A stretch of DNA of 64,000 nucleotides from Lacisediminihabitans profunda. GTDB lineage: Bacteria; Actinomycetota; Actinomycetes; Actinomycetales; Microbacteriaceae. The notes under the pieces were generated by a model that saw only the letters and a program-made list of their open reading frames with translations, was not told the DNA's origin and searched no databases. The stretch covers positions 310,001-374,000 of the forward strand of contig NZ_VRMG01000004.1 of assembly GCF_008040105.1 (NCBI RefSeq). Reading direction: 5' to 3'. Below are positions 53,734 to 64,000 of the stretch, in pieces. A program made the position numbers and the translations under genes. How positions within the stretch are numbered: the stretch's first letter is position 1; every line of letters begins with the position of its first letter.

Positions 53734-55683
53734 TCAGTTGGGGCGTTCCGAGCCGAGCCGACGTTGCTCCTCGACCGAGTCGGGCAGCGGGCGTGCCACA
53801 GGGATCTTGCTGCCGAGCACCTGGGCCACCACGTCCCGCGCGATGCGCTGCGGGGTGAGGCCGACCTCCTCGAGTATCTCGGCCCGGGAGCCGTGCTCGA
53901 GGAACTCGTCGGGCAGCCCGAGCTCGTTGAGGGCCGTGTCGACCCCCGCCTCGCGCAGGTCCTGGCGGATGCGTGTGCCGATTCCCCCCACTCGGATGCC
54001 GTCCTCGATCGTCACGACCAGGCGGTGTTCCGCGGCGAGATCGACGACGCTGCGCGGAACCGGCACGACCCAGCGCGGGTCGATCACGGTGGCGCCGATC
54101 CCCTGCGCCGCGAGCCGCTCCGCCACCTGCAGTCCCAACTCCGCCATCGGGCCGACCGTCACGATCAGCACGTCCCGATGGGCCGCCTCCACGAGGACAT
54201 CCACCCCGTCGGCGGTGCGGCGCACGGCCGTGAGCTCGTTGCCGACATTTCCCTTCGAGAATCGAACGACGGTCGGCGCATCCTTCACCGCCACCGCCTC
54301 GCCGAGTTCCTCGCGAAGACGAGTCGCGTCCCGGGGCGCGCTCAGCCTGATGTTGGGGATCACCTGCAGGATGGCGAGGTCCCACATTCCGTGGTGGCTC
54401 GGTCCGTCCGGGCCGGTCACGCCCGCGCGGTCGAGCACGAAGGTGACTCCCGCCTTGTGCAGGGCCACATCCATGAGCACCTGGTCGAAGGCCCGGTTGA
54501 TGAAGGTCGCGTAGAGCGCGACCACCGGGTGCAGGCCGCCGAAGGCGAGCCCCGCGGCGGAGGTGACCGCGTGCTGCTCGGCGATGCCGACGTCGAAGAC
54601 GCGGTCGGGATACTTGGCGGCGAGCTTGTCGAGCCCGGTCGGCCGCAGCATGGCGGCCGTGATCCCCACGATGGTGGGATCGGCATCCGCGAGCCTGACG
54701 ATCTCCTCGGAGAACACCGAAGTCCAGGACGGCCGGTCGCTGCCTCCGATGGGCTCCCCCGTCTCCGGGTCGATGTGCCCGACGGCGTGGAACTGGTCGG
54801 CCGCGTCGAGCAGCGCGGGCTGGTAGCCCTTGCCCTTCTGCGTGATCGCGTGCACGATCACCGGAGCACCGTAGTTCTTGGCCTGACGGAGGGCCTCCTG
54901 CAGCGCATGGATGTCGTGGCCGTGCACCGGACCGATGTACTTGATGTCGAGGTTGGAATACAGCGCCTCGTTGTTCGAGAACCGGCTGAGAAAGCCGTGC
55001 AGTCCCCCACGCACCCCGCGGTAGATGGCCTGCCCTGGTTTGCCGAAACGATCGAAGAGCCTGCGGCTGGAGACGTAGAGGTCCCGGTAGGAGCGGCGGG
55101 TGCGCACGTCGTTGAGGAACCGGGCCATGCCGCCGATGGTGGGCGCGTAGGAGCGGCCGTTGTCGTTCACGACGATCACGAGGTTGCGGCTGTTGTCGTC
55201 GCTGATGTTGTTGAGGGCCTCCCACGTCATCCCACCGGTGAGGGCGCCGTCGCCGACGATCGCGACGACATGGCGATCCTTCTGACCGGTCATCTGGAAG
55301 GCGCGTGAGATGCCGTCGGCCCAACTGAGCGAACTGGACGCGTGTGAACTCTCCACGATGTCGTGCACGGACTCCGAGCGTTGCGGATACCCCGCGAGCC
55401 CTCCCCGCTCCCGAAGGCGCGAGAAGTCCTGCCGACCGGTGAGCAGCTTGTGCACGTAGGACTGGTGTCCGGTGTCGAAGACGATGGCGTCATTCGGCGA
55501 GTCGAACACCGAATGAACAGCCATCGTCAACTCGACGACGCCGAGGTTCGGACCGAGGTGGCCCCCGGTCTTGGAGACCTCCGCGATGAGGAATTCCCTG
55601 ATCTCGGCGGCCAGTTCGACGAGTTGTTCCGTGCTCAGCGCGTCCAGGTCACGGGGACCGTGGATGCTCTCGAGAAGGCTCAT
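53734..55683 (-). CDS. dxs: 1-deoxy-D-xylulose-5-phosphate synthase
   Basis: First enzyme of the MEP pathway to isoprenoids, joining pyruvate and glyceraldehyde 3-phosphate with thiamine diphosphate. In 649 residues the GDGALTGG diphosphate-binding motif is at 144-151, His42 lies in KTGGHLGPNLG, and the transketolase pyrimidine domain begins at about residue 320 with DRVFDVGIAEQHAVTSAAGL. The C-terminal domain ends LDEL-like (LNELGLPDEFLEHG). It lies 9 bp after the acn stop codon. Confidence 0.97.
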   Translation of the reverse strand: MSLLESIHGPRDLDALSTEQLVELAAEIREFLIAEVSKTGGHLGPNLGVVELTMAVHSVFDSPNDAIVFDTGHQSYVHKLLTGRQDFSRLRERGGLAGYPQRSESVHDIVESSHASSSLSWADGISRAFQMTGQKDRHVVAIVGDGALTGGMTWEALNNISDDNSRNLVIVVNDNGRSYAPTIGGMARFLNDVRTRRSYRDLYVSSRRLFDRFGKPGQAIYRGVRGGLHGFLSRFSNNEALYSNLDIKYIGPVHGHDIHALQEALRQAKNYGAPVIVHAITQKGKGYQPALLDAADQFHAVGHIDPETGEPIGGSDRPSWTSVFSEEIVRLADADPTIVGITAAMLRPTGLDKLAAKYPDRVFDVGIAEQHAVTSAAGLAFGGLHPVVALYATFINRAFDQVLMDVALHKAGVTFVLDRAGVTGPDGPSHHGMWDLAILQVIPNIRLSAPRDATRLREELGEAVAVKDAPTVVRFSKGNVGNELTAVRRTADGVDVLVEAAHRDVLIVTVGPMAELGLQVAERLAAQGIGATVIDPRWVVPVPRSVVDLAAEHRLVVTIEDGIRVGGIGTRIRQDLREAGVDTALNELGLPDEFLEHGSRAEILEEVGLTPQRIARDVVAQVLGSKIPVARPLPDSVEEQRRLGSERPN

Positions 55684-55692
55684 CCGGTCAGC

Positions 55693-58512
<2,820 letters not shown>

Positions 58513-58637
58513 TGCGCGTCTCCCTTACTGAGCCCTGCCTGCTACCGGTGCCAATCCTTGCTTTCGACCAGACCGCCTGCCAGCAAGGCAAGCCTAAGTC
58601 TCGTCGGTCAGTTCAGCGAGGGCGTTCGGTGCAAAAC

Positions 58638-58655
58638 TATCTTGATGTCAAGATA
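58638..58655 (-). promoter_or_regulatory. Palindromic operator candidate upstream of acnA
   Basis: TATCTTGA-N2-TCAAGATA is a perfect 8-bp inverted repeat, 126 bp upstream of acnA, in a locally AT-rich stretch that contrasts with the surrounding GC-rich DNA. It contains a TTGACA-like -35 element on the minus strand. It resembles MarR- or TetR-family operators, but no such regulator gene is adjacent. Confidence 0.5.
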
Positions 58656-58704
58656 AATAGTACACGGAATGGACGCCGCGGGCCGCAGCGACCCTTCGCT
58701 CGGC

Positions 58705-59433
58705 TCACTCGGCGCTTCGCTCGCCGGCCTTCGCGTAGACGGCCCGGACGAGGAGCCAGGTGACCCAGAGCAGGCCGGCGTAGAGCGGAACCCCCAGCAG
58801 GAGCTTCATCGCCGCGAGCCACTCCACGTTGCGCGCCCAGTAGAGCGGAAGCTCCACGACGAGGCGCAGGGCGAAGAGGCCGGCCCAGAGCCACGTGGCG
58901 AGGTAAAGCACGCGCCGCTTCGACCGGTTCTGCCGCCACTCGAATCCCTCGTTGGTGAGGAAGCCGACGATCACGCCGATGAGCGGCCAGCGCACCGCGA
59001 TGCTCACGAGGAGCACGCTGACGCTTGCGACGTTGATGACGATGCCCGGCAGGAAATTCTGCTCCGCGCGCCCGGACAGCAGCGCCAGCGCGGCCGAAAC
59101 ACCGATGCCGATGATGCCAGCGAGGGCCTGCGAGACCGGGCTGCGAGTAACAAGGCGCACGACGACGAAGACCACGGCGAGTGCTACTGGAGCCAGCACC
59201 GCGAGGGTCACGTCCCTGGTCAGGGTGTAGATGACGAGAAAGCCGAGGCCCGGCAGGATCGACTCGACGAGCCCGCGAACCCCGCCGATCGCCGCGAGGA
59301 GCGATCGGGCGGTCGGCACCTCCCCCGGCGTCACCTGGCCGAGGCCGCTCTTGCGGAGGGCGTCGCCGAGACTCTGCCGAAAGCTCGGGAGCTCGGTGTC
59401 CCTGTCGTTCTCGTCGTCGGCCCGGGCGGACAT
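58705..59433 (-). CDS. DUF3159 membrane protein
   Basis: A 242-residue membrane protein with about six helices. The N-terminal segment RQSLGDALRKSGLGQVTPGE and the helical blocks GFLVIYTLTRDVTLAVLAPV, FLPGIVINVASVSVLLVSIA and RVLYLATWLWAGLFALRLVV are typical of DUF3159. The ATG overlaps the DUF3710 stop codon by one base (TGATG). It is part of the dut-DUF3710-DUF3159 run; the function is unknown. Confidence 0.93.
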   Translation of the reverse strand: MSARADDENDRDTELPSFRQSLGDALRKSGLGQVTPGEVPTARSLLAAIGGVRGLVESILPGLGFLVIYTLTRDVTLAVLAPVALAVVFVVVRLVTRSPVSQALAGIIGIGVSAALALLSGRAEQNFLPGIVINVASVSVLLVSIAVRWPLIGVIVGFLTNEGFEWRQNRSKRRVLYLATWLWAGLFALRLVVELPLYWARNVEWLAAMKLLLGVPLYAGLLWVTWLLVRAVYAKAGERSAE

Positions 59434-60068
59434 CAGAGCGTCGACGCCTCGTTGTCCTCTGCCGTCCCCGCACTCTTGGGCATGTGCAGGGGAATCAGGT
59501 CGCGGGGCGGCATCGGCGTCTTGCCGCGCACCACCACGACGCTGCGGAACAGTTCCTCGATCTTGGCGGCCGCCTCGGCATCCACTGCACCCTCGCCGGC
59601 GATCACCCCGCGCAGGAACCAACGCGGTCCGTCAACGCCGATGAAGCGCGCGAGCCTGGTGGAGTTGGGCTGGCCGGCCGTCGCGGCCGGGATCTCGGCA
59701 AGCAGTTCCGGGCCGAACGGACCGACCGTGAGGGTGGTCTTGCCCCCCTGCTTGGCGATCTGCTCGGTGATCTGCTCGCGGATCTCGTGCCAGAGTCCCG
59801 TGGTGCGGGGCGCGGCGAACGGCTGCACCTGCAGCGTGGAGCCGGCGAAGTCCAGTCCGACGGCGACGACGCGCTGGCTTCCCTCCTCCACCTCGAGGCG
59901 GAGCTGGAGTCCCTCGCGGGGAAGGATCTTCACCCCGCCGAGGTCGACGTAGGGACGCACCGGGTTGGCCTCGGCCTCGTCCAGAGGACCTTCGGTCGCG
60001 CGATCGGCAGGCGCAGACTTGGGCTGCTCCTCGCCGCCATCGATTTCTGCTGAACTGGTGTCGCTCAC
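59433..60068 (-). CDS. DUF3710 family protein
   Basis: A 211-residue protein with an acidic N-terminal segment and a folded core from about residue 36: RPYVDLGGVKILPREGLQLR, GLWHEIREQITEQIAKQGGK, GPELLAEIPA and GPRWFLRGVIAG. These match DUF3710, an actinobacterial family of unknown function encoded after dut. Start and stop codons overlap those of dut (ATGA) and DUF3159 (TGATG), so the three genes are one translational unit. Confidence 0.94.
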   Translation of the reverse strand: MSDTSSAEIDGGEEQPKSAPADRATEGPLDEAEANPVRPYVDLGGVKILPREGLQLRLEVEEGSQRVVAVGLDFAGSTLQVQPFAAPRTTGLWHEIREQITEQIAKQGGKTTLTVGPFGPELLAEIPAATAGQPNSTRLARFIGVDGPRWFLRGVIAGEGAVDAEAAAKIEELFRSVVVVRGKTPMPPRDLIPLHMPKSAGTAEDNEASTL

Positions 60069-60523
60069 GAGCCGTCTCCTTGGGTCTTGACGCGGTAACC
60101 GGTCGAGCCGAAGCCCGAATCTCCTCGATGGCTTCCGGGAAGCTCATCGACCGGCACGAAACGGGCCTTGGTCACCGGCATGATGACGAGTTGCGCGATC
60201 CGGTCACCGACTGCGACAGAATACGGCACCGATCTGTCAGTGTTCAGCAGGGTGACCCGGATCTCGCCGCGATATCCGGCATCGACGGTCCCGGGGCTGT
60301 TGACGATGGTGATGCCGTGTTTTGACGCGAGCCCACTGCGCGGCACGACGAAGGCGACATAGCCGTCGGGCAGCGCGATGGAGACTCCGGTGCCCACGGT
60401 CGCCCTCTCGCCGGGTTCGAGGGACACTGCCTCCGCCGCCGACAGATCGGCGCCGGCATCTCCCGGGTGTGCGTATCCCGGAACGGTGTCGGCGACGATG
60501 AGTATCTCCACAGTTTCTGCCAC
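60065..60523 (-). CDS. dut: dUTP diphosphatase
   Basis: Trimeric dUTPase that converts dUTP to dUMP and keeps uracil out of DNA. The GTG at 60523 gives 152 residues. All five motifs are visible: motif 1 (AHPGDAGADLSA), motif 2 (PRSGLASKHG), motif 3 (PGTVDAGYRGEI), motif 4 (GDRIAQLVIMPV) and the C-terminal glycine-rich motif (GDSGFGSTG). The start diverges from the DUF3093 gene with a 74-bp shared upstream region. Confidence 0.96.
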   Translation of the reverse strand: MAETVEILIVADTVPGYAHPGDAGADLSAAEAVSLEPGERATVGTGVSIALPDGYVAFVVPRSGLASKHGITIVNSPGTVDAGYRGEIRVTLLNTDRSVPYSVAVGDRIAQLVIMPVTKARFVPVDELPGSHRGDSGFGSTGYRVKTQGDGS

Positions 60524-60597
60524 GTCACGAGGGTAGTGCAGAACGCGCCGGGGCCAGCAGGGCGGGCGGGCACAGCAAAGTCTGATCGAATAGCACC

Positions 60598-61053
60598 ATG
60601 ACGATTTACCGAGAACGCCTCTGGGCCTCACCCTGGGTGTTCATTTCGACCGCACTGGTGATCCCGGCGAGTCTGCTGGTCTTCCTGCCGATCAACTTCT
60701 TCGTCGGGGTGGTCGTCTCCATCGCGCTGTACGCCGCCTGTGTGGTCGTTCTCGTGGCGACCTCTCCGTTGATCGAGGTCACGAGCGACCACCTCTCGGC
60801 CGGAAGCGCGACCCTTCCTCTGGCCTTCGCGGGAGAGGCCAAGGGCTTCGAGGGCGAGGAGGCCACGCTCGAGCGCGGCCAGAGACTGGATGCCCGGGCC
60901 TGGCTCCTGATCCGAGGCTGGGTCTCCTCCGTGGTCACCGTGCAGGTGACCGACGCGAACGATCCGACGCCGTATTGGCTGGTCTCGACTCGCCGACCGG
61001 GGGAACTGATAAGGGCCCTGGCCGAAGCCAAGGCCCAACAGTTACGTTCCTAA
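60598..61053 (+). CDS. DUF3093 membrane protein
   Basis: A 151-residue protein with two adjacent N-terminal helices (about 13-55) and a C-terminal beta-rich cytoplasmic or extracellular domain: YRERLWASPWVFI, VTSDHLSAGSATLPL and YWLVSTRRPGELIRAL are the conserved blocks of DUF3093. Its gene is commonly found between dut and the DUF4193 gene in actinobacteria. Function unknown. Confidence 0.92.
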   Translation: MTIYRERLWASPWVFISTALVIPASLLVFLPINFFVGVVVSIALYAACVVVLVATSPLIEVTSDHLSAGSATLPLAFAGEAKGFEGEEATLERGQRLDARAWLLIRGWVSSVVTVQVTDANDPTPYWLVSTRRPGELIRALAEAKAQQLRS

Positions 61054-61081
61054 ACAATTGCTGCCCTGAGCAGTTACTGCC

Positions 61082-61375
61082 CTAGGCCGCGCACTCCTGG
61101 CAGATCGGACCGAGCTTCTCTTCATGATCGAGTTGCGAGCGGTGCTTCACGAGGAAGCAGTTCACACAGGTGAACTCATCTGCCTGGGGCGGCAGCACGA
61201 CGACGTCGAGGTCGAGGTCTGAAAGGTCGGCTCCTGGGAGCTCGAACCCGCCAGGGTTGTCGGCGTCATCGACGTCAACGACACCTGACATTTTGTCCGG
61301 AACGCGCTCTTTAAGAGCCTCGATCGACTCGGAGTCGTCGTCGGTCTTACGAGGTGCGTCGTAGTCGGTTGCCAT
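61082..61375 (-). CDS. DUF4193 zinc-binding-type protein
   Basis: A 97-residue acidic protein starting MATDYDAPRKTDDDS, the family hallmark. The C-terminus has four cysteines arranged as FTCVNCFLVKHRSQL and GPICQECA, which is expected to bind zinc. The ATG at 61375 fits the family; an ATG two codons upstream is the alternative. Function unknown. It converges with the DUF3093 gene. Confidence 0.93.
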   Translation of the reverse strand: MATDYDAPRKTDDDSESIEALKERVPDKMSGVVDVDDADNPGGFELPGADLSDLDLDVVVLPPQADEFTCVNCFLVKHRSQLDHEEKLGPICQECAA

Positions 61376-61573
61376 GCCCATCCACTTCTTTATGCGTCAA
61401 TTGATCTCAATCGGCGGCCACAGTTTGCATCATCGGCTCGCGAATAGCAAACCACTGCAAAAAGACCGTGAATCCGACGCCTGTTGAACTTCCGGCACGC
61501 CCGGTATATTCCCGCGAAATCAGGGTCGGGCGTGACACCCTATGAGAACCAGTGACCGCGAGAGGCGTTCAGC

Positions 61574-62623
61574 ATGCAAGACCTGAAAGTTATCGGAGTG
61601 GAGAACGGCGCACTCCTCGTCGCGTCCCATGAGGGGACCCGTTTTCGGGTAGCGATCGACGAGGTGCTGCAGTCGAAGCTCCGCCAGACAATTCACGAGC
61701 CCGGCGTCGGGCGCAAGCTCGCGCCGAAGGAGATCCAGGCCCACATCCGGTCCGGGATGTCCGCCCAGGACGTGGCATCCATCACCGGCGTGCCGCTCGA
61801 CTACATCCAGAAGTTCGAGGGTCCGGTGCTCGCCGAACGCGAATATGTCGTCACCTCGGCCCTCGCGGTGCCCGTGCACACCGCCATGGAGACCGACCCG
61901 CTCGGCGAAGGTTCGACCTTCGGCACCGTCATCCGCGAACGCCTCTACGACCTGGGCGCAATCAACGAACGCTGGGCGAGCTGGAAAGAGGTGGGCAGCG
62001 GCTGGGTCGTGAAGCTCGCCTTCACCGCCGAGCAGATCGACCACGACGCCCGCTGGCGCTTCGACCCCAAGAAGGCCGCCCTGGCCCCGCTCAACAGCGA
62101 GGCCGTCGCGCTGTCCCAGCAGGGCGAGATGGTGAGCCCCCTCGTGCCGCGCCTTCGCGCCGTGAACGACGAGGAACGCCGGCCCGACCAGTCCCGCTTC
62201 GATAGCGGCGCCTTCACCGACAACGACCTCGGCCGACCCGAGCCCGTCGCGTACCTCGAGCCGGTGTCGTACGGGCGCCTGGACGACGCGCCGACCGCCG
62301 TGTCGGATGCCGCGATCAACCGCGCGCCGGCGGCCGAAGAGTCAGAGTCGAACCAGACCGCCGATCTCCTCGAGGCGCTCCGGCGACGGCGTGGAGAGCG
62401 CGAGCTCGCCAATTTCCCGGAAGAGGACGACGTCAAGGCCTCGCATCCGTCCGGCGGAATCCGCCTCGTCGACATCCCGCTTGACTTCGACGACGACGAT
62501 TCGTCACGAGACACGGCACCGCAGCCGACGGTGCTGCATCCGAAGTCCGCGAAGAAGGGCCGGGCCACGATGCCGAGCTGGGACGAGATCGTGTTCGGCG
62601 CCCGCTCGGACGAAGACCACTGA
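61574..62623 (+). CDS. sepH: Septation protein SepH
   Basis: Actinobacterial cell-division protein, shown in Streptomyces and mycobacteria to bind and stimulate FtsZ assembly. The N-terminal DUF3071 domain of 349 residues has MQDLKVIGVENGALLVAS, GRKLAPKEIQAHIRSGMSAQ (helix-turn-helix-like) and ALAVPVHTAMETDP. A middle linker is disordered, and the C-terminal end KGRATMPSWDEIVFG is the conserved tail. Foldback element B starts 23 bp after the stop codon. Confidence 0.93.
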   Translation: MQDLKVIGVENGALLVASHEGTRFRVAIDEVLQSKLRQTIHEPGVGRKLAPKEIQAHIRSGMSAQDVASITGVPLDYIQKFEGPVLAEREYVVTSALAVPVHTAMETDPLGEGSTFGTVIRERLYDLGAINERWASWKEVGSGWVVKLAFTAEQIDHDARWRFDPKKAALAPLNSEAVALSQQGEMVSPLVPRLRAVNDEERRPDQSRFDSGAFTDNDLGRPEPVAYLEPVSYGRLDDAPTAVSDAAINRAPAAEESESNQTADLLEALRRRRGERELANFPEEDDVKASHPSGGIRLVDIPLDFDDDDSSRDTAPQPTVLHPKSAKKGRATMPSWDEIVFGARSDEDH

Positions 62624-62646
62624 TCCGGCGCCTTAGCCGCCGCTAG

Positions 62647-63110
62647 TTTTACTGCCCAGGCAGGCTGAACCTTCTCGGCCCTCTGGCGGTGCCGCCCGCG
62701 TCGGTCGGGCCGTGTTCTGCAGGACGGGCCCCGGAGGCGCGGATGCCTACCCCACAGAATCTGGTTATGCAGGACAGCTTGTGCAGGACACGGTTGGGGT
62801 GTGGCGACCCGAACGGTCCCGGTCTGCAGGACGCTCCCGTCGGTTCTGCACCAATCGTCCTCGCCATCCGCCCGAGCCGTCCTGCACAACCCGTCCTGCC
62901 GTCCTGCACAACCCGTCCTGCCGTCCTGCACAACCCGTCCTGCACAACTGGAGTCTGCGGGGCGGGCACCCGTGGACGCCCGAGCCGTCCCGCACAACTC
63001 GTGCCAGGGGCAAGGGAGTGCCGCACAGCGGCGGGGACAGGCGGGCCCCACACCGCGATCGGAGCCCGCCCACCCATCAGCCGGTTAACCAACGTCCCTG
63101 GGCAGCACAC
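62647..63110. repeat. Large foldback element, copy B
   Basis: A 464-bp element closely related to copy A at 40624-41210 but lacking about 105 bp near the left end. It again lies between convergent genes, here sepH and the phosphatase. Left flank CTAG plus six bases precedes TGCCCAGG; the right end is CCTGGGCAGCACAC followed by CTAG. The right arm contains a tandem 22-bp repeat (62877-62942). Arms 62755-62775 and 62937-62957 pair with four mismatches. No ORF is credible because copies differ by frame-shifting indels. Confidence 0.8.
62877..62942. repeat. Three perfect tandem 22-bp repeats inside element B
   Basis: Three contiguous identical 22-bp units (62877-62898, 62899-62920, 62921-62942), each containing two GTCCTG cores and one CTGCACAAC, form the right arm of the foldback. 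Copy A has related but diverged units in the same place. Confidence 0.85.
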
Positions 63111-64000
63111 CTAGTCCCGAATTGCGAAGGCCCCGAACCGCAACAGCGGAATTGCCGTCTCCTCCGGCGACCATGACCCGTGCTGGCCGACCATGGACCG
63201 GCCATGCTGGGCGACCGGCCGCGAGTCGTAGTAGGCGATGCCCTTGCGGGCGGCGACGATGATGTCCCCGATCCGCGGCACGACCTCCCGGTCGACGCGC
63301 GGCCCGAACCAGCCGGACTCGATCGCCTCGTCGCGGGAGACTATCCACGACCGGCTCCCCTCCGCCGCGCGCCACCGCTCGAGCACGGCCTGACGGTGGC
63401 CGAGGCTCGCGTCCGGTTCGAAGTGCAGTTGCAGCGCCCGAGGCTCACCGGCGACGAAGCGGATGCCGTCCACGAGCCCCGGATCGGTGTCGAACAGGAT
63501 GTGGGAGCTCTGCGGCACGTCGAGCACGCCGTGGTCCGCCGTGAGCACGAGGCCCTCCCGGGCGCCGAGGTCGGCGGCGAAGGCACGCACTGTGGAGTCG
63601 AGCTCCTCGAGCACCGAGGTCCACAGCGGCGACTGCCAGCCGTGCGAGTGCGCGGCCTGGTCGAGCTCGGGAACGTAGACGTAGAGCAGTGCCCGGTCCA
63701 CGGAGTCGAGAACGCGCCTGGCCTCCTCGAAGCGATCCGTCATCGTCGCGCCGCCGCGGTATTCCGCGCCCCGCAGCACCGCCCGGGTGAAACCGGACGA
63801 GCGGTAGCGTTCCGTGCCGATCGCGAACGACCGCACGCCGCGATCCCGAGCCCGTTCGAAAAGGGTGGGCACTCGCTGCCAGGTCTCCGGATCGAGGCGG
63901 TCGTCCCAGCCGCTGAGCTGGTTGACGACGCGGTCGTTCGCCGCGTCGAGCACCGTATAGCCGACGAGCCCGTGAACACCGGGTGGCTCCCCCGTCGTGA
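63111..64000 (-). CDS. Alkaline phosphatase family protein (nucleotide pyrophosphatase-like), partial
   Basis: The gene enters from the right edge; the visible 296 codons are the C-terminal part. It begins TTGEPPGVHGLVGYTVLD, continues with NQLSGWDDRLDPETWQRVP and has a metal-binding set in DRALLYVYVPELDQAAHSHG and LVLTADHGVLDVP typical of type I phosphodiesterase/nucleotide pyrophosphatases. The N-terminal nucleophile region is outside the window. Its stop codon lies in the CTAG right flank of foldback element B. Confidence 0.85.
   Translation of the reverse strand, partial: TTGEPPGVHGLVGYTVLDAANDRVVNQLSGWDDRLDPETWQRVPTLFERARDRGVRSFAIGTERYRSSGFTRAVLRGAEYRGGATMTDRFEEARRVLDSVDRALLYVYVPELDQAAHSHGWQSPLWTSVLEELDSTVRAFAADLGAREGLVLTADHGVLDVPQSSHILFDTDPGLVDGIRFVAGEPRALQLHFEPDASLGHRQAVLERWRAAEGSRSWIVSRDEAIESGWFGPRVDREVVPRIGDIIVAARKGIAYYDSRPVAQHGRSMVGQHGSWSPEETAIPLLRFGAFAIRD

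Overview
This is a GC-rich chromosomal window from an actinobacterium, most likely a member of the Microbacteriaceae (Micrococcales). The basis is the actinobacterial families present (DUF3000, DUF3093, DUF3159, DUF3710, DUF4193, SepH, DUF349), many GTG starts, the order thrS-HIT-pdxS-pdxT-yebC-ruvCAB-yajC-secDF-rel, and an rpsD-DUF948 pair. The genus cannot be named from the sequence alone. No phage, plasmid, CRISPR array or complete insertion sequence was seen.

Layout. Bases 1-19116 are a mostly minus-strand housekeeping block: translation (rpsD, thrS), DNA repair and recombination (rarA, ruvC-ruvA-ruvB), protein export (yajC-secD-secF), stringent response (rel) and vitamin B6 synthesis (pdxS-pdxT). 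Bases 19203-28161 are a cell-envelope locus: a processive glycosyltransferase with an N-terminal regulatory-type domain, a multipass membrane protein, a 41-residue membrane peptide, a fused glycerophosphotransferase/glycosyltransferase, a two-component system and a GT39-type membrane glycosyltransferase. Repeated TTCTT-type half-sites spaced 11 bp lie upstream of two of these units and could bind the local response regulator. Bases 28208-35598 hold an ABC exporter, an oxidoreductase, small proteins and a large surface protein with six propeller-like repeats, apparently coupled to a 36-residue leader ORF. Four tRNA genes (Val-GAC, Cys, Gly on minus; Val-CAC on plus) follow at 35956-36502.

Bases 36539-42245 contain an ammonium transporter, a downstream Amt-like paralogue without the pore histidines, a Na+/H+ antiporter and a ZapE-type ATPase. 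Bases 42417-53689 carry sulfur and Fe-S genes (sulfurtransferase, SufE), a RibD-like reductase, a lipase-like hydrolase, a ribonuclease D, the fatty-acid beta-oxidation pair fadA-fadB, an AbiEi/DUF559 protein and an aldo/keto reductase with its MerR regulator. Bases 53734-64000 carry dxs, aconitase, the actinobacterial cluster DUF3159-DUF3710-dut-DUF3093-DUF4193-sepH and a partial phosphatase.

The most unusual content is non-coding. Two related foldback elements of about 590 and 460 bp (40624-41210 and 62647-63110) each fill the gap between two convergent genes. They share short terminal inverted repeats, carry many TGCAGGAC / GTCCTGCA motifs arranged to fold into one long hairpin, and are flanked by CTAG-like tetramers. 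Two other palindromes of about 90 bp (51037-51127, 52201-52290) bracket the AbiEi/DUF559 gene, and a third palindrome (14822-14900) lies beside a 31-bp copy of the pdxT 3' end. I do not recognise any of these as named elements.
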